Source: Pseudomonas sp. RGM2987 (GTDB lineage Bacteria > Pseudomonadota > Gammaproteobacteria > Pseudomonadales > Pseudomonadaceae). From it: DNA of 64,000 bases. Of this stretch, positions 26,610 to 35,220 are shown piece by piece. The position numbers and the translations under genes are program-made. Positions within the stretch are counted from its first letter, which is position 1; the number at the start of each line of letters is the position of its first letter. The notes under the pieces were generated by a model. That model was given only the letters and a program-made list of their open reading frames with translations. It was not told the origin of the DNA and did not search any database. The stretch lies in the NCBI RefSeq assembly GCF_022952855.1, contig NZ_JALJDX010000213.1:45612-109611 (forward strand), written 5' to 3'.

Positions 26610-27829
26610 TGAGTGACATCATCCGCCGCGACCCTCGCGCCGAGTGGATCGCCCGCAACCGCCTGCACCCGCTGCACGCGGCCATGCAACCGGTGCAGCA
26701 CAGCTGGATGGGGCCTAACGGCGTCCTGCGCAAGAACGTCCATGGCGTCGGTTTCATCGGCCCCAATGGGATCAAGCGTATCGACCGCAGTGGTGCCCAG
26801 CAGGGCGGCACGAGCAAACGCAGCGCCACCACCGAAGTGCAACTGCCGTTGCATCAGGTGCCGCAGCCGGCCTTCTATATCAGCGTCGTGCCCGACATGG
26901 TCGGTGGCCGCCTCAGCAGCCACGACCGCGATCTGCTGGGCCTGGCCCATCAGTTGGCCGGTTCCGACGGTGCGGTATTGGCAGTGGTCTTCGGTGAGCA
27001 TAAAGAAAACGCCTTTGCCACGGCCGGTGTCGATCGCTTGCTGGTGCTCGACGGAGACGAATTCAGCGGTTATGCACCGGAACAACGGGTCCAGGGCCTG
27101 CGGGCTGTGGATAACCAGTTCAACCCGCGCCACTGGCTGCTGCCCGACAGTCGCAGCGGTGGCGGCGAGCTGGGCCGGCGCTTCGCCGCGGCCCTGGGCG
27201 AACGACCGGCCACGCGGGTCTGGCAGGTCAAGGGCGAGGAGTGCATCGGCCGTGCCGGTGCCGGCCTTCAGGACCTGGCCCGGCCGTTGGCGCGGTTGAT
27301 TCTGGCTGCGGCTGAATGCGCCGAGCCGGTCAGTGAAACCCGTCATGAAGCCTTGCCGGTGGAGTTATCCACAAGCGTGGCGCGCAGCCTGTCGCGCATT
27401 GAGGATCTTGGCGCGGTGGCGGTGGATCCGGGCGCGATTCCGATGGCCGAGGCCGAGTTTATTTTCTCCGGCGGCAACGGCGTCAAGGACTGGACACTGT
27501 TCCACCAGACTGCCGCCGCCCTGGGCGCGACCGAAGGTGCTTCGCGGGTGGCGGTGGACGATGGCTTCATGGCCCGCGACCGCCAGGTCGGCGCCAGCGG
27601 CACCTGGGTCACGGCGCGGGTCTACGTGGCCGTGGGCATTTCCGGGGCGATCCAGCACCTGCAAGGCATCGGTGCCTGCGACAAGGTGGTGGCGATCAAC
27701 CTCGATCCGGGCTGCGACATGATCAAACGGGCGGACTTGTCGGTGATCGGTGACAGCACGGCGATTTTCAAGGCGCTGATTGCCGCGGTCGAGGCTTACC
27801 GCAACGAAGCCAAACGCGATGCGGCTTAA
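26609..27829 (+). CDS. Electron transfer flavoprotein alpha-like subunit
   Basis: 406-residue ETF-alpha-type protein, counterpart of PA5400. The C-terminal FAD domain has VSSGNG-type FIFSGGNGVKDWTLFHQTA, ASGTWVTARVYVAVGISGAIQHLQG and the VVAINLDPGCDMIKRADLSVIGD stretch. An unusual N-terminal extension of about 80 residues (RRDPRAEWIARNRLHPLHAAM...) precedes the ETF fold. Its start overlaps the dgcB stop by one base, so translation is coupled. With the beta-like subunit it probably shuttles electrons from dimethylglycine demethylation. Confidence 0.9.
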   Translation: MSDIIRRDPRAEWIARNRLHPLHAAMQPVQHSWMGPNGVLRKNVHGVGFIGPNGIKRIDRSGAQQGGTSKRSATTEVQLPLHQVPQPAFYISVVPDMVGGRLSSHDRDLLGLAHQLAGSDGAVLAVVFGEHKENAFATAGVDRLLVLDGDEFSGYAPEQRVQGLRAVDNQFNPRHWLLPDSRSGGGELGRRFAAALGERPATRVWQVKGEECIGRAGAGLQDLARPLARLILAAAECAEPVSETRHEALPVELSTSVARSLSRIEDLGAVAVDPGAIPMAEAEFIFSGGNGVKDWTLFHQTAAALGATEGASRVAVDDGFMARDRQVGASGTWVTARVYVAVGISGAIQHLQGIGACDKVVAINLDPGCDMIKRADLSVIGDSTAIFKALIAAVEAYRNEAKRDAA

Positions 27830-27844
27830 GCTAAGGATTCAACC

Positions 27845-28615
27845 ATGACGACTCAAGTGATCAGCCTGGTGTCCATCGGCGCCCACCCGACCTCCGGTCG
27901 CCCGCGGCGCGCCGAGCAGGACGCCCGCGCCGTGGAACTGGGCCTGCAACTGGCTGGCAACGACTTGCAAGTGCTGCATGCCGGCGATGTGGCCGAACCG
28001 GCCCTGCGGGCTTACCTGGGCATGGGCCTGGACGAACTCCACGTGCTGGAAAACCCCATCGGCGCCGATGCATTGCCGGCCTTGACCGCTTACCTGCGTG
28101 ACGCCGGGCCCCAGGTCGTACTGACCGGCAGCCAGGCGGAAACCGGCGAGGGCTCGGGCATGCTGCCGTTCCTGCTGGCGGAAAACCTCGGCTGGCCGCT
28201 GGTGGTGGGGCTGGCCCAGGTCGAATCCATCGACAACGGCACGGCACTGGTGCTGCAAGCCTTGCCCCGTGGGCAGCGTCGCCGACTGAAAGTGCGCCTG
28301 CCGTTCCTAGCGACTGTGGATAACGCCGCGCCCAAGCCCCGGCAAAGCGCCTACGGCCCGGCGCGCCGTGGCGCCCTGCATGCCGAGGAAGTCGAGGTGA
28401 TCGACGACACGCTGCTCGCCGTCGCGACGCTGCAACCGGCCAAGCCACGGCCCAAACGCCTCAAGGTCATCAAGGCCAAGAGCGGCGCCGACCGCATGAA
28501 AGCCGCCACGGCCAAGGCCAGCGGCGGAGGCGGGCAAGTGCTCAAGGGGGTGACCCCGGAGGCGGGGGCCGAGGCGATTCTCAAGCTGCTGATTGAAGAG
28601 GGCGTGGTTCGCTGA
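27845..28615 (+). CDS. Electron transfer flavoprotein beta-like subunit
   Basis: 256-residue ETF-beta-type protein, counterpart of PA5401. It has the AMP/FAD-binding fold (GSQAETGEGSGMLPFLLAENLGWPLVVG) and a basic, low-complexity segment (AKPRPKRLKVIKAKSGADRMK). It starts 15 bp after the alpha-like subunit and closes the dgc operon. No intrinsic terminator is seen, but a REP pair follows directly. Confidence 0.9.
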   Translation: MTTQVISLVSIGAHPTSGRPRRAEQDARAVELGLQLAGNDLQVLHAGDVAEPALRAYLGMGLDELHVLENPIGADALPALTAYLRDAGPQVVLTGSQAETGEGSGMLPFLLAENLGWPLVVGLAQVESIDNGTALVLQALPRGQRRRLKVRLPFLATVDNAAPKPRQSAYGPARRGALHAEEVEVIDDTLLAVATLQPAKPRPKRLKVIKAKSGADRMKAATAKASGGGGQVLKGVTPEAGAEAILKLLIEEGVVR

Positions 28616-28638
28616 CTTCGCGACCACCAAAAGCCCCC

Positions 28639-28727
28639 TGTGGGAGCGGGCTTGCTCTCGAAGGCGTCGTGTCAGTCATGAAGATGTTATCTGACACTGC
28701 GCTTTCGCGAGCAAGCCCGCTCCCACA
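28639..28727. repeat. REP pair (type A)
   Basis: Inverted GTGGGAGCGGGCTTGCTC copies lie 24 bp after the ETF beta-like gene. Confidence 0.85.
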
Positions 28728-28740
28728 TTTGGTCGTGTTT

Positions 28741-29441
28741 ACCCACAATCCCTGTGCGCGCCTCTGTGGATAACCTGTTCGCCTCTCGCCCTGACCCACG
28801 TCAATCAAGCCCTGCGGGCCTGCGATCAAAAACTAACCAGCCTAACCTACGGTTTTTGCTGGCTTTTCCTGGTAGATAGCGAGCTGAAGTCACGCACAAT
28901 TGCCCCCAATCTCTGTTGGCGCTTCTGTGGATAAGATGTTCGCTATCGTCTACAAGCCATACGGTACGTAGCTTCCAGGCATTTGATCATTAAATGATCA
29001 AATGCCTGGGGTGCGCCGGGATTTTTCCCAAAAAGCCGCGGGTTACACGGTGTAGAGGCGTTTTTCCACAGAACCGTCAAAATTACCCCCAAACGCTGTT
29101 GGCGTTTCTGTGGATAAGGTGTTCGCTCACCTCCGCAGGCCTTGTGTGGCAAGGCTTTTAAAGATTTGGTTAAAAAATAACCTGCGCCTTCTGGAAATCA
29201 TCGTTACGCATAAGTCACGGTTTTTCTTCACTTTAACCAAAGAAAAAATCCTGTCCCGGACGACTTGTCCCCATTTGCTGTGGGCGGTGCTGTGGATAAC
29301 TTGTATTCAAACCTCTCCAGGCCACGGCGGGCATAGTCTCAATCGCAATAGATCAAATTTCGTACAGTTCTAAGGAACTCCCTTGACTAGGGCTTGTCGC
29401 GTGTCTTCACTCAGCGCACAAGGACTCCGTTTTTATCCACA
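28741..29441. repeat. DnaA-box cluster on diverged tandem repeats
   Basis: Five perfect DnaA-box 9-mers (TTATCCACA or its complement) lie at 28765-28773, 28926-28934, 29109-29117, 29291-29299 (all as TGTGGATAA) and 29433-29441 (opposite orientation); a near-match TTTTCCACA is at 29062-29070. The first four are embedded in diverged repeats of about 45 bp with the order CCCC(C)AA..., CTGT(T/G)GGCG, CTGTGGATAA, TTCGCT, spaced 161, 183 and 182 bp. No gene is visible in this AT-richer stretch. It may titrate or bind DnaA; the function is unproven. Confidence 0.7.
28975..29009. repeat. Near-perfect 35-bp palindrome
   Basis: Two 17-bp arms, CCAGGCATTTGATCATT and its exact complement, flank a single central A. 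It contains two TGATCA/GATC sites and lies between the second and third DnaA boxes. It has no T-run and no adjacent gene; it could be a dimer-binding site, a cruciform or a very stable RNA hairpin. Confidence 0.85.
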
Positions 29442-29460
29442 TCAGGTTCAGGGAGAACGC

Positions 29461-29704
29461 ATGATGGATAGCCAGCCCTACCGCACTTACCCGCTTGGCC
29501 CTGTCACCTCCACCCCGCCACACCCCACCTCGTTGCCCCTGCGTGCTCATTGGCGTGCCGCCACTCCGCGTGCACGGCTATAGCATTTTTGATCTGAATC
29601 TTCCCGCAGCACCGCTGACTGCCGCTCGAACCCGTACGGGAGAGTGGCCAGGCGTTCGCGCGCCTGAATTGCAGGCAACCGCAGAGTTGCCCCATCTGCC
29701 TTGA
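29461..29704 (+). other. Candidate small or frameshifted leader gene
   Basis: An ATG at 29461 with GGGAG seven bases upstream opens a 40-codon frame (MMDSQPYRTYPLGPVTSTP...) ending at 29583. The +1 frame then continues in coding-like fashion (HGYSIFDLNLPAAPLTAART...) to a TGA at 29702, 12 bp before the next gene. One gene of about 80 codons broken by a frameshift, or a leader peptide coupled to the next gene, would explain both. I do not recognise the sequence. Confidence 0.35.
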
Positions 29705-29716
29705 GAGGACTTGAAC

Positions 29717-32700
29717 ATGACACGGATCTCAACCCCCATCAGCCAGATCCAGGAACACTACGACGTGATCGTCATTGGTTCCGGCTACGGCGGCGGCATT
29801 GCCGCATCGCGCCTGTCCCGGGCCGGGCGCAAGGTGTGCCTGCTGGAGCGTGGTCGGGAGATGCAGCCCGGCGAGTACCCCAACACCATGCTGGCGGCCA
29901 CCGAGGACTTGCAGGTGCATGACCCGGACGGCCACATCGGTTCGCGCACCGGGTTGTTCGACTTGCACGTCAATGCCCAGCAGAACGTGGTGGTCGGTTG
30001 TGGCCTGGGCGGCACTTCGCTGATCAACGCCAACGTTTCGCTGGAACCTGAGCCCGGCGTGTTCGAGGATCCGCGCTGGCCGCAGGCGGTGCGTGAACAT
30101 CGCGACACGTTGCTCAAGGACGGTTATGCGCGGGCGCGGGAGATGCTCAAGCCCAATCCATATCCGGCCTCGGAGCCGAACCTGCCCAAGCTTGACGCCC
30201 ACAAGAAGTCGGCTGACTACCTCAAGCAAGGCGCGCATTTCTACACGCCACCGATCAACGTGACCTTCGACAAACTGCCCAACAACCTCAACCACGTCGG
30301 CGTCGAGCAACTGCCGTGCAATGGCTGTGGCGATTGCGTCTCGGGCTGTAACAACAAGGCCAAGAACACCACGTTGATGAACTACCTGCCGGATGCCTGG
30401 AACCACGGCGCGGAGATTTTCTGCCAGGCCGAGGTGCGCCACCTGGAGCGCGACGGCAACGGCTGGATCGTGCATTTCCAATACCTGGACAGCGGTCGTG
30501 AATTGTTCTCGGCGCCGACCCTGTTCGTGCGTGCCGACATCGTGGTGGTGTCCGCCGGCACCCTGGGCTCGACTGAAATCATGCTGCGTTCGCGGGACAA
30601 AGGCCTGTCGATGTCCAGTCAACTGGGCGAGAACATGAGCGGTAATGGCGACATCCTCGGATTCGGTCACAACTGCGACCAGACCATCAACGGCATCGGC
30701 TTCGGTGCCCATTCGGCCAAGGAACTGGAACCGGTGGGGCCGTGCATCACCTCGATCATCGACATGCGCACCGAGGGCGACTGGCGCAGCCGCATGGTCA
30801 TCGAGGAAGGGTCGATCCCCGGCGCTCTCGGCCGGCCGATGGTGCCGAGCATGGCGGCGTTCGCCGGAATGATCGGCGTGCCCACCGACACCGGCTTCGG
30901 CGCCAGCCTCAAATACAAGGGCCGCGAAGCCGAAAGCTTTGTGCGCGGCCCGTATTACGGCGCCCTGCACAACATGCAGACCTACCTGATCATGAGTCAC
31001 GACGACGGCAAGGGGCGGATGGTGCTCGACAGCAAGGACCAGCTGCGCATCGATTGGCCTGGCGTCGGCGAGCAGGAAAACGTGACCCTCGGCAATGAGC
31101 GTTTACACCAGAGCACCAAGGCCTTGGGCGGGATCTGGGTCGAGAACCCGATCTGGACCAAGCTGCTCAAGCACAGCATCGTTTCGGTCCATCCGCTGGG
31201 CGGCTGCGTGATGGGCGAGGACGCGACCCAAGGCGTGGTCAACCACAAGGGCCAGGTGTTCAGCGGCACCAGCGGCACGGATGTCTACCCGGGCCTGTAC
31301 GTGACCGACGGCGCGGTGATCCCCACGTCGCTGGCGGTCAATCCGCTGCTGACCATCTCGGCGGTGAGCGAGCGCAACATGGGCCTGCTGGCGGCAGACC
31401 ATGGCTGGATCATCGACTACACGCTGCCTTCGGCCCCGCGTAAGCCGGTGGCGCCTCCAACCCTTGGCGTGCAGTTCACCGAAACCATGAAGGGCTACTT
31501 TTCCAGCGCCTTCACCCAACCCCAGGGCACCGATCTGTCGCTTTACGAAGCGGCGGCCAAGCGCGGCAAAAACGAAAACTCGCCCATCGAGTTCACGCTG
31601 ACCATCACCGCCGACGACCTCAATCGACTGATCAAGGAGCCGGCGCACGCCGCGACCATTGTCGGCACCCTGGATGCGCCATTGCTCTCGCCCCAGCCGC
31701 TGGTCGCCAGCAACGGGGTGTTCAACCTGTTCGAGCAATACCAGGAACAGGTCGGTGTGCGGCACATGAACTACGACATGAAACTGACCGCCGAGGACGG
31801 CACCGACTATTACTTCAGCGCCTTCAAGACCGTGCCCGAGGACAACGGCGTGCTGAACATCTGGCATGACACCAGCACCCTCTATGTCACGCTCTATCGC
31901 GGGCCGGACAAGACCGGCGCGGTGCTTGGCTCGGGGGTGATGCACATCCTGCCGGCCGATTTCGCCAAACAGATGACCACCATGAAAGTGCTCAATGCGC
32001 GCAACGAGCGCGAACGACTGGAGGCGCTGGCGCGGTTCGGCAAGTTCTTCGCCGGGATCCTGTGGGAGAGCTATGGCGGGGTGTTTGCCGGCGATATCTA
32101 TTTCAACCCGGACGCGCCACCGAGGATCAAGCGGCCGCTGGATGCCCCGGCGCCGACCGTGCATTTCTTCCAGACCGAGGACAACGTCGAGCTGCGCCTG
32201 ACCCGCTATCAAGCGGGCACCAAGGGCCCGGTGATGCTGGTCCATGGACTGGGCGTGGGTTCGAATATTTTCTCCACCGACACCATCCACACCAATCTGC
32301 TGGAGTACCTGTGCAAGCACCAATATGACGTCTGGCTGCTGGATTTGCGGGTGAGCATCCTGCTGCCGGTGAGCAAGCAGGAATGGAACGGCGACCAGGT
32401 GGCCGAGTACGATTTCAAGGCCGCCATCGAGCAGATCCAGCAGGCGACCCTGGCTCGCGACGTACAGTGCGTGGTGCATTGCTATGGCGCGACGACGTTC
32501 TTCATGTCGATGCTGGCCGGGCTGCAAGGGGTGCGCTCGGTGGTCTGCTCGCAGATTGCCGCCGATACGGTGGTTGCCACTGCCACCGGTTTGAAAGCCG
32601 GCCTGCACCTGCCGGGGATGCTCGATGCCATCGGCATCAAGTCCCTGACCGCCTACGCCGACACCAAGGAAAACTGGTTCAACAAGCTCTACGACAAAGC

Positions 32701-33169
32701 GCTGAACGGCTACGCCCGGATCGAGGCCCAAGGCTATTGCACCAACCCGGTCTGCCACCGCATCACCTTCATGTATGCGTCGCTGTACCGTCACGACACC
32801 CTCAACGAAACCCTGCACGACAACCTGCATGAATTGTTCGGCGAATCGAACATGCACACCTTCGAGCACCTGGCGCTGATCGTGCGCAAGGGACACCTGG
32901 TGGACTTCAAGGGCAACGACGTCTACATGCCGCATTTCGACCGGCTGAAATTGCCGATCTGCTTCATCAGCGGCGCCGACAACCAATGCTACCTGCCGCA
33001 AAGCACGCTCAAGACCTACGAGCGGCTATGCGACCTGCACGGCCCGCAACTGTTCAGCCGCCACGAGGTGCCGGGCTACGGCCATATCGACTGCATCTTC
33101 GGCAAGGATGCGGTGGTGGATGTGTATCCGATCATCCTTGGACACCTGGAGAAGACTGCGCTGGGTTGA
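29717..33169 (+). CDS. GMC oxidoreductase fused to an alpha/beta hydrolase
   Basis: 1150-residue two-part protein. Residues 1-560 form a cholesterol-oxidase-like GMC oxidoreductase: FAD loop GSGYGGG at 21-27, a cysteine cluster C201-x2-C204-x2-C207-x3-C211 of [4Fe-4S] type, and HPLGGCVMG near the end. A connecting domain follows, then an alpha/beta hydrolase from about residue 815 (VMLVHGLGVGSNIF). Its nucleophile elbow reads VVHCYGA, with Cys922 where serine is usual, and the triad could be C922/D1088/H1123. No signal peptide is seen. GAGAGG precedes the ATG at 29717. The following cytochrome may accept its electrons. The substrate is unknown; a sterol or ester-linked alcohol is possible. 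Confidence 0.85.
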   Translation: MTRISTPISQIQEHYDVIVIGSGYGGGIAASRLSRAGRKVCLLERGREMQPGEYPNTMLAATEDLQVHDPDGHIGSRTGLFDLHVNAQQNVVVGCGLGGTSLINANVSLEPEPGVFEDPRWPQAVREHRDTLLKDGYARAREMLKPNPYPASEPNLPKLDAHKKSADYLKQGAHFYTPPINVTFDKLPNNLNHVGVEQLPCNGCGDCVSGCNNKAKNTTLMNYLPDAWNHGAEIFCQAEVRHLERDGNGWIVHFQYLDSGRELFSAPTLFVRADIVVVSAGTLGSTEIMLRSRDKGLSMSSQLGENMSGNGDILGFGHNCDQTINGIGFGAHSAKELEPVGPCITSIIDMRTEGDWRSRMVIEEGSIPGALGRPMVPSMAAFAGMIGVPTDTGFGASLKYKGREAESFVRGPYYGALHNMQTYLIMSHDDGKGRMVLDSKDQLRIDWPGVGEQENVTLGNERLHQSTKALGGIWVENPIWTKLLKHSIVSVHPLGGCVMGEDATQGVVNHKGQVFSGTSGTDVYPGLYVTDGAVIPTSLAVNPLLTISAVSERNMGLLAADHGWIIDYTLPSAPRKPVAPPTLGVQFTETMKGYFSSAFTQPQGTDLSLYEAAAKRGKNENSPIEFTLTITADDLNRLIKEPAHAATIVGTLDAPLLSPQPLVASNGVFNLFEQYQEQVGVRHMNYDMKLTAEDGTDYYFSAFKTVPEDNGVLNIWHDTSTLYVTLYRGPDKTGAVLGSGVMHILPADFAKQMTTMKVLNARNERERLEALARFGKFFAGILWESYGGVFAGDIYFNPDAPPRIKRPLDAPAPTVHFFQTEDNVELRLTRYQAGTKGPVMLVHGLGVGSNIFSTDTIHTNLLEYLCKHQYDVWLLDLRVSILLPVSKQEWNGDQVAEYDFKAAIEQIQQATLARDVQCVVHCYGATTFFMSMLAGLQGVRSVVCSQIAADTVVATATGLKAGLHLPGMLDAIGIKSLTAYADTKENWFNKLYDKALNGYARIEAQGYCTNPVCHRITFMYASLYRHDTLNETLHDNLHELFGESNMHTFEHLALIVRKGHLVDFKGNDVYMPHFDRLKLPICFISGADNQCYLPQSTLKTYERLCDLHGPQLFSRHEVPGYGHIDCIFGKDAVVDVYPIILGHLEKTALG

Positions 33170-33183
33170 AGCCGCGATGAACC

Positions 33184-33285
33184 CGTGGCGAGGGAGCTTG
33201 CTCCCGCTCGGCTGCGAAGCAGTCGTCGCTTTTTGAGGTATGAGGGCCGCTACGCGGCCCAGCGGGAGCAAGCTCCCTCGCCACA
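33184..33285. repeat. REP pair (type B)
   Basis: Inverted GTGGCGAGGGAGCTTGCTCC copies lie between the oxidoreductase-hydrolase and cytochrome genes. Confidence 0.85.
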
Positions 33286-33319
33286 AAGGCGTTGTTCTGA
33301 GCCAAGAAAAAGGAAAAGG

Positions 33320-35194
33320 ATGCCCATGAACACTTACATCCGCTGGTTCCAACGCATCATCTGGGTCGGGATTGTCATGAACATGTTCTTCGCGATCCCG
33401 GCGCTGTTCGCGCCGGCATTGCTGACGTCCATGCTCGGCCTGCCGCCCGTGCTGTCCGATCCCTGGCTGGAGAACACCGGCATGCTGCTGGTGGGCATCA
33501 GCCTGTTCTACATGCCCTCCGGGTTCAACGCGCCGCGCTTCGTCGTGAACTCGTGGCTATGCGTACTTTCGCGGCTGGTGGCGGTGGTGTTCTGGATCTA
33601 CCTGATCAACACCAATAACCAGGGTCAGTTGTTCGAACCAATGCTGCTGGGCGACTTGAGCATGTTCCTGATCCTGGGCGTGCTGCTGTACCTGGGCAGC
33701 CCGGCGCAGAATCGTCCGCTGGCCTTGCTCTGCGCCGGTTGGCGGGAGTGGCGCGCCGGTTGGGCGCGGCACTGGCAAAGCCACAGCTTCCGGATCGGCA
33801 CCCTGGTGGTCGTGCTGGTGCTGGGTTTCATCGGCTACCAGACCTGGTACCAGATGATTCGAGAGGTGCCGCAGCCGGACTTCGCCTCCGATGAAGACCA
33901 CTACAAATACGCCGCCATCGGCCTGGGTATCGAGGCGCGGATTCCGTACTACCTGTTCGCCGTGCTGCCACAGATGTGCCCGGAGAAACTGCCCAAGCCC
34001 GGCGGCTACGAGGTGTTCGGCTTCCTCTATGAGAACGGCAACGACCTGCCCATCGGCATGGCGAAGCGGCAACTCGGCTATCCCACCGTGGAGCCGAACT
34101 GCGCGCTGTGCCACACCGGGTCCTACCGGGCCAACGCCACGGACGTCGCGGTTCCGGTCGCCACCGCCCCGGCCAATACCTTGCAACTGCAAGCCTTCCA
34201 ATGGTTCGCCTACGATTGCGCGAGCGACCCGAAATTCACCCCCGAGGCGGTGATGACGGCGATCAATGCCAAGTTCGAGCTGGGCTTTATCGAGAAGCTC
34301 TACAACCGTTACCTGATCATCCCGATGGCCAAGAGCGCGCTGCTCAAGCAGAAGCAGGCCTACGCCTGGCAGCGATTGCGTCCGGCCCAGGGCCCGGGGC
34401 GAACCGACACCTTCAACCCGACCAAAATGGTGGTGTTCGGCTTCCCGGATGACTCGACCATCGGCACCGTGGACCTGCCCCAGGTCTGGAACCAGAAACC
34501 CCGGGAGTCGATGTACCTGCACTGGGACGGCAATAACAACAAGATCCACGAGCGCAACTATGCGGCGGCGATGGCCGTGGGCGCGACGCCGGAATCGGTG
34601 CTGCCACCGAGTTTCAACCGGGTCACCAATTGGCTGTTGGGCCACAAGGCGCCGGCCTGGCCGTTCGCCCTGGATCAGGCGAAAGTCGCCCAGGGCAAAC
34701 CGATCTGGGACAAGAACTGCGCCGGTTGCCATGACTTCGGTCGCAGCGACACCGGCCAGGTCACCACCAACATCGACCAGTTGGGCACCGATCCCCATCG
34801 GCTGAACTCCTTCACCACAGGGCTGGTGGCGGCCTTCCATGACTTCAAGAAACCGCCGTTCGACTTCGAGGCCTATCGCAAGACCCAGAGCTACAGCAAC
34901 ACACCCACCGACGGTATCTGGCTACGTGCGCCGTACCTGCACAACGGCTCGGTGCCGACCTTGTGGGATCTGCTGCAAGCGCCGGAGAAACGGCCGCAGG
35001 TGTTCTACACCGGTTCCGACCTCTACGACCAGGAGAAGGTCGGCTTCGTCACCAGCGGCGCGCAGATGAAAAAGTCGGCGGACTTCAAGTACGACACCCG
35101 CCTGGAGGGCAACCACAACGGCGGCCACCTGTATGGCACGCAACTGTCGGACCTCGATAAGCGGGCCCTGATTGAATTCATGAAAACCCTGTAG
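33320..35194 (+). CDS. Membrane-anchored di-haem cytochrome c
   Basis: 624-residue protein (622 if the ATG at 33326 is used). About five membrane helices fill residues 10-190 (IIWVGIVMNMFFAIPALFAPALL, NSWLCVLSRLVAVVFWIYLI, SFRIGTLVVVLVLGFIGYQTW). A large domain follows with two haem-binding motifs, CALCH at 261-265 and CAGCH at 467-471, and a C-terminal peroxidase/thiol-oxidase-like pattern (GIWLRAPYLHNGSVPTLWDLL). Five helices would place the cytochrome domain in the periplasm. It lies between the GMC-hydrolase and phosphoesterase genes on the same strand and is a likely electron acceptor. Confidence 0.85.
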   Translation: MPMNTYIRWFQRIIWVGIVMNMFFAIPALFAPALLTSMLGLPPVLSDPWLENTGMLLVGISLFYMPSGFNAPRFVVNSWLCVLSRLVAVVFWIYLINTNNQGQLFEPMLLGDLSMFLILGVLLYLGSPAQNRPLALLCAGWREWRAGWARHWQSHSFRIGTLVVVLVLGFIGYQTWYQMIREVPQPDFASDEDHYKYAAIGLGIEARIPYYLFAVLPQMCPEKLPKPGGYEVFGFLYENGNDLPIGMAKRQLGYPTVEPNCALCHTGSYRANATDVAVPVATAPANTLQLQAFQWFAYDCASDPKFTPEAVMTAINAKFELGFIEKLYNRYLIIPMAKSALLKQKQAYAWQRLRPAQGPGRTDTFNPTKMVVFGFPDDSTIGTVDLPQVWNQKPRESMYLHWDGNNNKIHERNYAAAMAVGATPESVLPPSFNRVTNWLLGHKAPAWPFALDQAKVAQGKPIWDKNCAGCHDFGRSDTGQVTTNIDQLGTDPHRLNSFTTGLVAAFHDFKKPPFDFEAYRKTQSYSNTPTDGIWLRAPYLHNGSVPTLWDLLQAPEKRPQVFYTGSDLYDQEKVGFVTSGAQMKKSADFKYDTRLEGNHNGGHLYGTQLSDLDKRALIEFMKTL

Positions 35195-35220
35195 CCAGGG
35201 CATAACGAAGGAGCATTTCC

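Noticed and set aside
29157..29260. Hairpins GGTTA-AAAAA-TAACC and GGTTTTTCTT...AAGAAAAA in the DnaA-box region as terminators
   Set aside because: The stems are short and AT-rich with no adjacent gene end; I cannot support them as terminators.
29711..29716. TTG start two codons upstream of the GMC-hydrolase ATG
   Set aside because: The ATG at 29717 has better spacing to GAGAGG, and family members start near it.
31103..33001. Open frame of 632 codons antisense to the GMC-hydrolase gene
   Set aside because: The composition is typical of a reverse-frame shadow in high-GC DNA, with no motif and no ribosome-binding site.
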